Positions 59,901 to 64,000 of a DNA stretch of 64,000 nt are shown here, in pieces (positions within the stretch are counted from its first letter, which is position 1; every line of letters starts with the position of its first letter). The notes under the pieces are model-generated. The model was given only the letters and a program-made list of their open reading frames with translations. It did no database searches and was not told the DNA's origin. The position numbers and the translations under genes were made by a program. The stretch is taken from positions 248,001-312,000 of the forward strand of contig CAXHKT010000183.1 of NCBI GenBank assembly GCA_964017195.1, given 5' to 3'. This DNA is from Siderastrea radians. Its lineage: Eukaryota; Cnidaria; Anthozoa; Scleractinia; Rhizangiidae.

Positions 59901-60784
59901 GACAAATACAACTATTTGATAAAACACCTAACTAAAAAATATTAGATAAGACTCCTAGACATTGAAATATAAAAACTTTGAAAACAGTAAATCTCCTATT
60001 TAAAGAAAATGTTTCTCAAAGAGAGATTCTCTCAGTTTCTTTTTGAAGTTTCTTCTTGAAAGGCAATGAGAACTGTGAATGTTGATTTAATTTCAACTTG
60101 TCTGCTTCAAATTATGTAAGCTATTTGTTTATAAAAAGCATTTATTCTGGTCCTCTCCGAAATCGCAACCCTGGTGACAAAGGAAGCAATTAACACTTGA
60201 TCCCGTCAGAACGATGAAGATTCCGCGGCAGAGTCGAAAGCGTGTGGGTCCCTTGAGCGTATTACCCTATAACAAGAGATAAATCCAGTTCGAATCCCCC
60301 CCTCCCCAGGCACGATCCACAGTCAAATGCCCGGAAGGAAATGTTGAAGCTTATTGACCGGTACGTAATTCTATGCCTTCAGTTACTGGATAGGAGTTTC
60401 CGGAGGAACAAATAGAAGGGCGACTCCTGATCTAATGTCAAATTCTCCCTTTTATTCATAATAGACAAGACAAATTGCAAGGGGAATCTAGCAGTTTTTA
60501 GAAGTCCTTTGGGGCACCAACGGTCTGCTGAAGAATTGAATGATATATTTCCGAAACAGCTGAAGCTTCAGGAAACTTTAAATCCCTCAAGTCATGTTTA
60601 CCAGCAGGCATAATTTTTCTTTACGGTTTTACATATTTTTTTTTTTTATCTGGAAGAACCTTTATGAGCGCAATTCAATTTTTTATACTTCGAACAGATT
60701 TTGTGTAATTCTTAGCAGCCAAATGAGCAGAAGTTGGGTGTTGTTCCTATTGGCCTGAGATGAAAAGGCATTTTCTTCTTACTT
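59901..60784. other. Intergenic, no gene seen
   Basis: AT-rich. 'actcctgatctaatgtcaaatt' near 60423 recurs near 61336, indicating degenerate dispersed repeats. Confidence 0.3.
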
Positions 60785-60874
60785 TTCTCCATACCTTTCT
60801 TTTGCAACTAGTTAGGAGAACTTGTCTAAATATCAAGACATATCCTCCTTGGTGATCACTTACTATATTCTCCT
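60785..60874. repeat. Dispersed ~90-bp repeat, copy 2
   Basis: Second copy of 58988-59079 with several differences. It shares 'aggagaacttgtctaaatat' and 'ctccttggtgat'. Confidence 0.7.
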
Positions 60875-61535
60875 CACTTGAATGTTTGAAGAGGTAGTGA
60901 TAATGTAAAGAGAATTAGTGACAGCCGCCTTGAGAACAGGGATTTGAGAATCTCCACCCCCTTTAGCTGACAGTTGAATCACACTGTCCCTGAAAGTTCT
61001 TTGTTTTAGCAAGACAGATTTTTCAGGTAACCATGCCTTGTACTAATGAGGTGAATCGGGTAAAGAAAAACTCGCCTATATAGCTGCTCAGACTCTACTG
61101 TAACAAACAAATATAGGAGAGAATAAACATGGAATACATGAGTCAGTAAATAGCTGGACTGGTTTATTGAATTTTTTAAACTGTAGCTTAGTTTCACAAT
61201 CTGCCCACCAATGACTTCCCTTATCTCGCCTTGCTCAAACGTGCACCAAACAACTTCACAGCTAAACTACAACAAAAAATCAAAGGCATTTGTCGAAAGA
61301 ATTAGCTTGTGCATGAAGAAAAGTCATTTCAATAACTCCTGATCTAATGTCAAATTGTCCCTTGATTTACAAACATACACACACAAGGTTAGGGTCACTC
61401 CCTTAATTCTAGTGACTTAGGGCTAAAAGGGTAAACGCGATATGCACGTTGTTGTTTGCTCTGTGAGAACAAGACAAAACCCCATCGCTTTGACTGAATA
61501 AAACATGAACCCTTACTTGTATAAATTATATAACA
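60875..61535. other. Intergenic, degenerate repeats
   Basis: No gene seen. An 'aaagaattagcttgt' fragment near 61296 is a diverged relative of the adjoining tandem repeat. Confidence 0.3.
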
Positions 61536-62391
61536 AAGAATTAGCTTGTTCACCAAGACATGTCATGCTTGGTAAACATTGGTTTGAATCTCACTGAGGT
61601 TCATCTGGTTGAAATAAATTAAACCCTCTGGAAACAAATTAAGCCCTTAAGGCCCAGTATGGAACTGCATCTTCTCCTTACTTGTATGGCATTTCTTGGA
61701 AAGAATTAGCTTGTTCACCAAGACATGTCATGCTTGGTAAACATTGGTTTGAATCTCACTGAGGTTCATCTGGTTGAAATAAATTAAACCCTCTGGAAAC
61801 AAATTAAGCCCTTAAGGCCCAGTATGGAACTGCATCTTCTCCTTACTTGTATGGCATTTCTTGAAAGAATTAGCTTGTTCACCAAGACATGTCATGCTTG
61901 GTAAACATTGGTTTGAATCTCACTGAGGTTCATCTGGTTGAAATAAATTAAACCCTCTGGAAACAAATTAAGCCCTTAAGGCCCAGTATGGAACTGCATC
62001 TTCTCCTTACTTGTAGGGCATTTCTTGGAAAGAATTAGCTTGTTCACCAAGACATGTCATGCTTGGTAAACATTGGTTTGAATCTCACTGAGGTTCATCT
62101 GGTTGAAATAAATTAAACCCTCTGGAAACAAATTAAGCCCTTAAGGCCCAGTATGGAACTGCATCTTCTCCTTACTTGTATGGCATTTCTTGAAAGAATT
62201 AGCTTGTTCACCAAGACATGTCATGCTTGGTAAACATTGGTTTGAATCTCACTGAGGTTCATCTGGTTGAAATAAATTAAACCCTCTGGAAACAAATTAA
62301 GCCCTTAAGGCCCAGTATGGAACTGCATCTTCTCCTTACTTGTATGGCATTTCTTGAAAGAATTAGCTTGTTCACCAAGACATGTCATGTT
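61536..62391. repeat. 164/165-bp tandem repeat, 5.2 copies
   Basis: 'aagaattagcttgttcacca' starts copies at 61536, 61700, 61865, 62030, 62194 and 62358 (last truncated at 'gtcatg'). Copies are almost identical, mainly differing in 'ttggaaag' versus 'ttgaaag'. The array ends 15 bp from the recombinase stop codon, directly in its 3' flank. Confidence 0.95.
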
Positions 62392-62406
62392 TAGGGTTAT
62401 TTATAC

Positions 62407-63494
62407 CTATTTTTCCATAACAGCTTTGTGGATTCTGCGAGGGGAAGTCGTGAGGCGATAAACTCCTGGCCGATTTTTGGCTGCTTTCAGTGAAACTGGG
62501 ACGAGACTTCCAACACCCTCAGTCCATTGCCCGCCACTCAGTTCAAGTTTGTACAAATTTGGGGATATGTTCTTGTACCAGAGAAGCGAAACATCTGCCC
62601 TTCCGACAAACGCATGCAATTGGCCAATCAAAATTTTGGGCGAGCTTAAAGTGCTTCCTTCCTCTACCACTGCAACAAAATCCCCCAATTTAAAAGGACA
62701 GTCATCAGAGGTTTCAGCAGGGCTGTCCTGGGAATTTTCATCCAACTGACCTTCGGCATATTCTCTGGCCAAACTGACGGCAAGCTGCTTTCTCTCGTTG
62801 GCAGTACGCCTATCATAAGTCTTTTGCGCCTGCTGTCTTGTGTGTCTGAGCGCTGATGCAAGTGATGTTTTGAGAGAATCTGTGCAGTCACTGTGTAAAA
62901 TTTAAAAATGCGTATTTTTAATAAACAGCAATTTGGGACTTGACATGGTAGTATTTGAGGCACAAGGTTAAAAGCTACCCACTTAAATCAATGCTTACCC
63001 CTACACCATGTGGTGACTTAAACAGCCTCAAACAGTATAGCTGAGTAATTGATCTAAAATGCTGCTTTATTTGATTTATCACAGACAATTTTCCAGCATT
63101 TTTTCCAAATGGTGTTTGTGAAGAGTCTGCTCCCAAGTATTGTTAATGTTTTCAACTTTGTTGAAAATTGCTAAAAATTCCAAGGAATTGAGGACAAACT
63201 CATTCCATCTCCCCACTAACACTACTGTTGTAGTCAAGCAAAAACAAATGATAAAAACTGACATCACAGAGTCGGCATGACACTATCATAACAACAACAA
63301 TAAAAATTATGAACAATAACGTCCACAAGGTGTAGGAAGTAATAAAATTATCTTACTTACTTCATTCCATATGCCCAGGTTATAAAAGCCGAGCGAAGCA
63401 TATGCACCGAGACCAGCTTCCCAGTTAGTCCAAAGAACAAATTTTTCATGTGTGCGCTGAAGGCAGGTCCAGTGAACCTATAGCCTTTCTTGTT
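62407..63494 (-). CDS. Crypton-like tyrosine recombinase, C-terminal part with SH3/BAH-like tail
   Basis: Two minus-strand exons, 63494-63361 (acceptor 'tttctttgtag', donor GTAAGT) and 62890-62407 (acceptor 'ttttacacag', stop TAG), join at phase 2 and give 205 residues. Exon one contains FTGPAFS and VHMLRSAFITW: the HxxR motif. Exon two contains LRHTRQQAQKTYDRRT: catalytic His, then nine residues later the Tyr nucleophile, the XerD-like spacing. Then comes a charged linker, followed by ~95 residues (GDFVAVVEEG, IGQLHAF, VSLLWYK, GGQWTEG) resembling a BAH- or SH3-like barrel. The upstream intron reaches toward the window end with no 5' exons seen. Exon one starts at phase 0, exactly what the truncated N-terminal part at 43277 needs. 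Joined order would give Arg306, Lys348, His423, Arg426, His453 and Tyr462 in a 597-residue protein. Whether the halves are one permuted gene or neighbouring copies is open. Confidence 0.78.
62891..63360 (-). other. Intron of recombinase C-terminal part
   Basis: 470-bp intron between the two exons. AT-rich, no other feature seen. Confidence 0.6.
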
Positions 63495-63854
63495 CTACAA
63501 AGAAAAAGAAAGCATTGTGTTTGTAACTGCAGAGGGAAAACCAAGAAACAATCAATCCTATTGTGTGAGGGTTAATTTTCTTGAACAATCGCCCTTGGGG
63601 TTGGACTTGCCTAGGCCTGTGGAATGATTTGTAACTAGAAATCACCCCAATGGTTGGCAAAGAGTGAGTTGAATGTCGCAGCCACCCCTAAAAGGGTGAA
63701 ATTTGTGGTACAATCATGAACCAAAAGTGTAATGGGGTGACCTTTTTCGTGCAATTTTGTAAATTTCCCCGTATATACTTGAGTAGTGGTCTAAGCAAAA
63801 CGCCTCTTCAACCCTCCGGTACTTATCTCCGTTCTTTCCAATTGCGTTCTTTAG

Positions 63855-64000
63855 AGAAAAGGCCTGTCGGTTTCTCCTGCCTGGGACTACAGACAAACCT
63901 GCGACCCACTATTTCAAGTTCAAGATAGCGATGGCCTGGAATTTCATGCTTTTGTTGAGGTATGCGACAAAGTGTTTCCTGACATCCCAAGACAAACCAT
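63855..64000 (+). CDS. Possible partial exon at window end (unidentified)
   Basis: After the acceptor-like 'ttgcgttctttag' a plus-strand frame stays open to the window end, with protein-like content (SPAWDYRQTCDPLFQV, LEFHAFVEVCDKVFPD). If real, it belongs to another gene on the opposite strand to the recombinase, so the recombinase intron would be broken within ~360 bp of its exon. Weak evidence; could be chance. Confidence 0.25.

Overview
The window is metazoan nuclear DNA. It has GT-AG introns, TTAGGG telomeric repeats, AT-rich non-coding sequence and very dense tandem and mobile repeats. The repeat style and the Crypton-like gene suggest an anthozoan cnidarian such as a stony coral, but this is inference. 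There are no operons, rRNA genes or CRISPR arrays, and most open frames are shadows of repeats.

Layout: (1) 1-807 and 19202-42240 are one satellite array with a ~163-bp basic unit and 21 longer variant units, interrupted by an insertion. (2) 811-19198 is that insertion: an ~18.4-kb element with ~26-bp terminal inverted repeats, a TAA target duplication, CTTAAAG-rich subterminal zones, decayed exons and a 13.6-kb array of a 152-bp repeat with higher-order periods of 1518 and 5925 bp. (3) From about 24.1 to 41.1 kb the satellite is an almost perfect tandem duplication with an 8.52-kb period. (4) The satellite ends at 42240 directly in nine TTAGGG and one TTAGG units, followed by a three-arm (+,-,+) fold-back structure to about 43.22 kb. 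(5) 43.28-63.5 kb carries the real coding content, all on the minus strand.

Coding content: splice sites and phases let me assemble two gene models by hand. Gene 1 (57665 to 51247) has six exons, joins in frame throughout, and gives a complete 847-residue protein of unknown family with an acidic tract, a nuclear-localisation-like basic cluster and a cysteine cluster. Gene 2 is a Crypton-like tyrosine recombinase in two pieces. The N-terminal 392 residues lie in six exons at 46655-43277, with the first catalytic Arg and the Lys. The C-terminal 205 residues lie in two exons at 63494-62407, with HxxR, His and the Tyr nucleophile, followed by an SH3/BAH-like tail. The pieces are on the same strand and match in splice phase (0/0), but the 3' half lies on the wrong side of the 5' half. 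Together they look like one 597-residue gene cut inside an intron, as expected from a circular permutation or from adjacent copies in a tandem series. The left break is the telomeric/fold-back junction.

Most notable: a possible two-gene tyrosine-recombinase element (recombinase plus novel Cys-rich partner) that is permuted and abuts telomeric repeats, and the large satellite-bearing DNA transposon inside a satellite array. All exon joins were made by eye and need transcript support.
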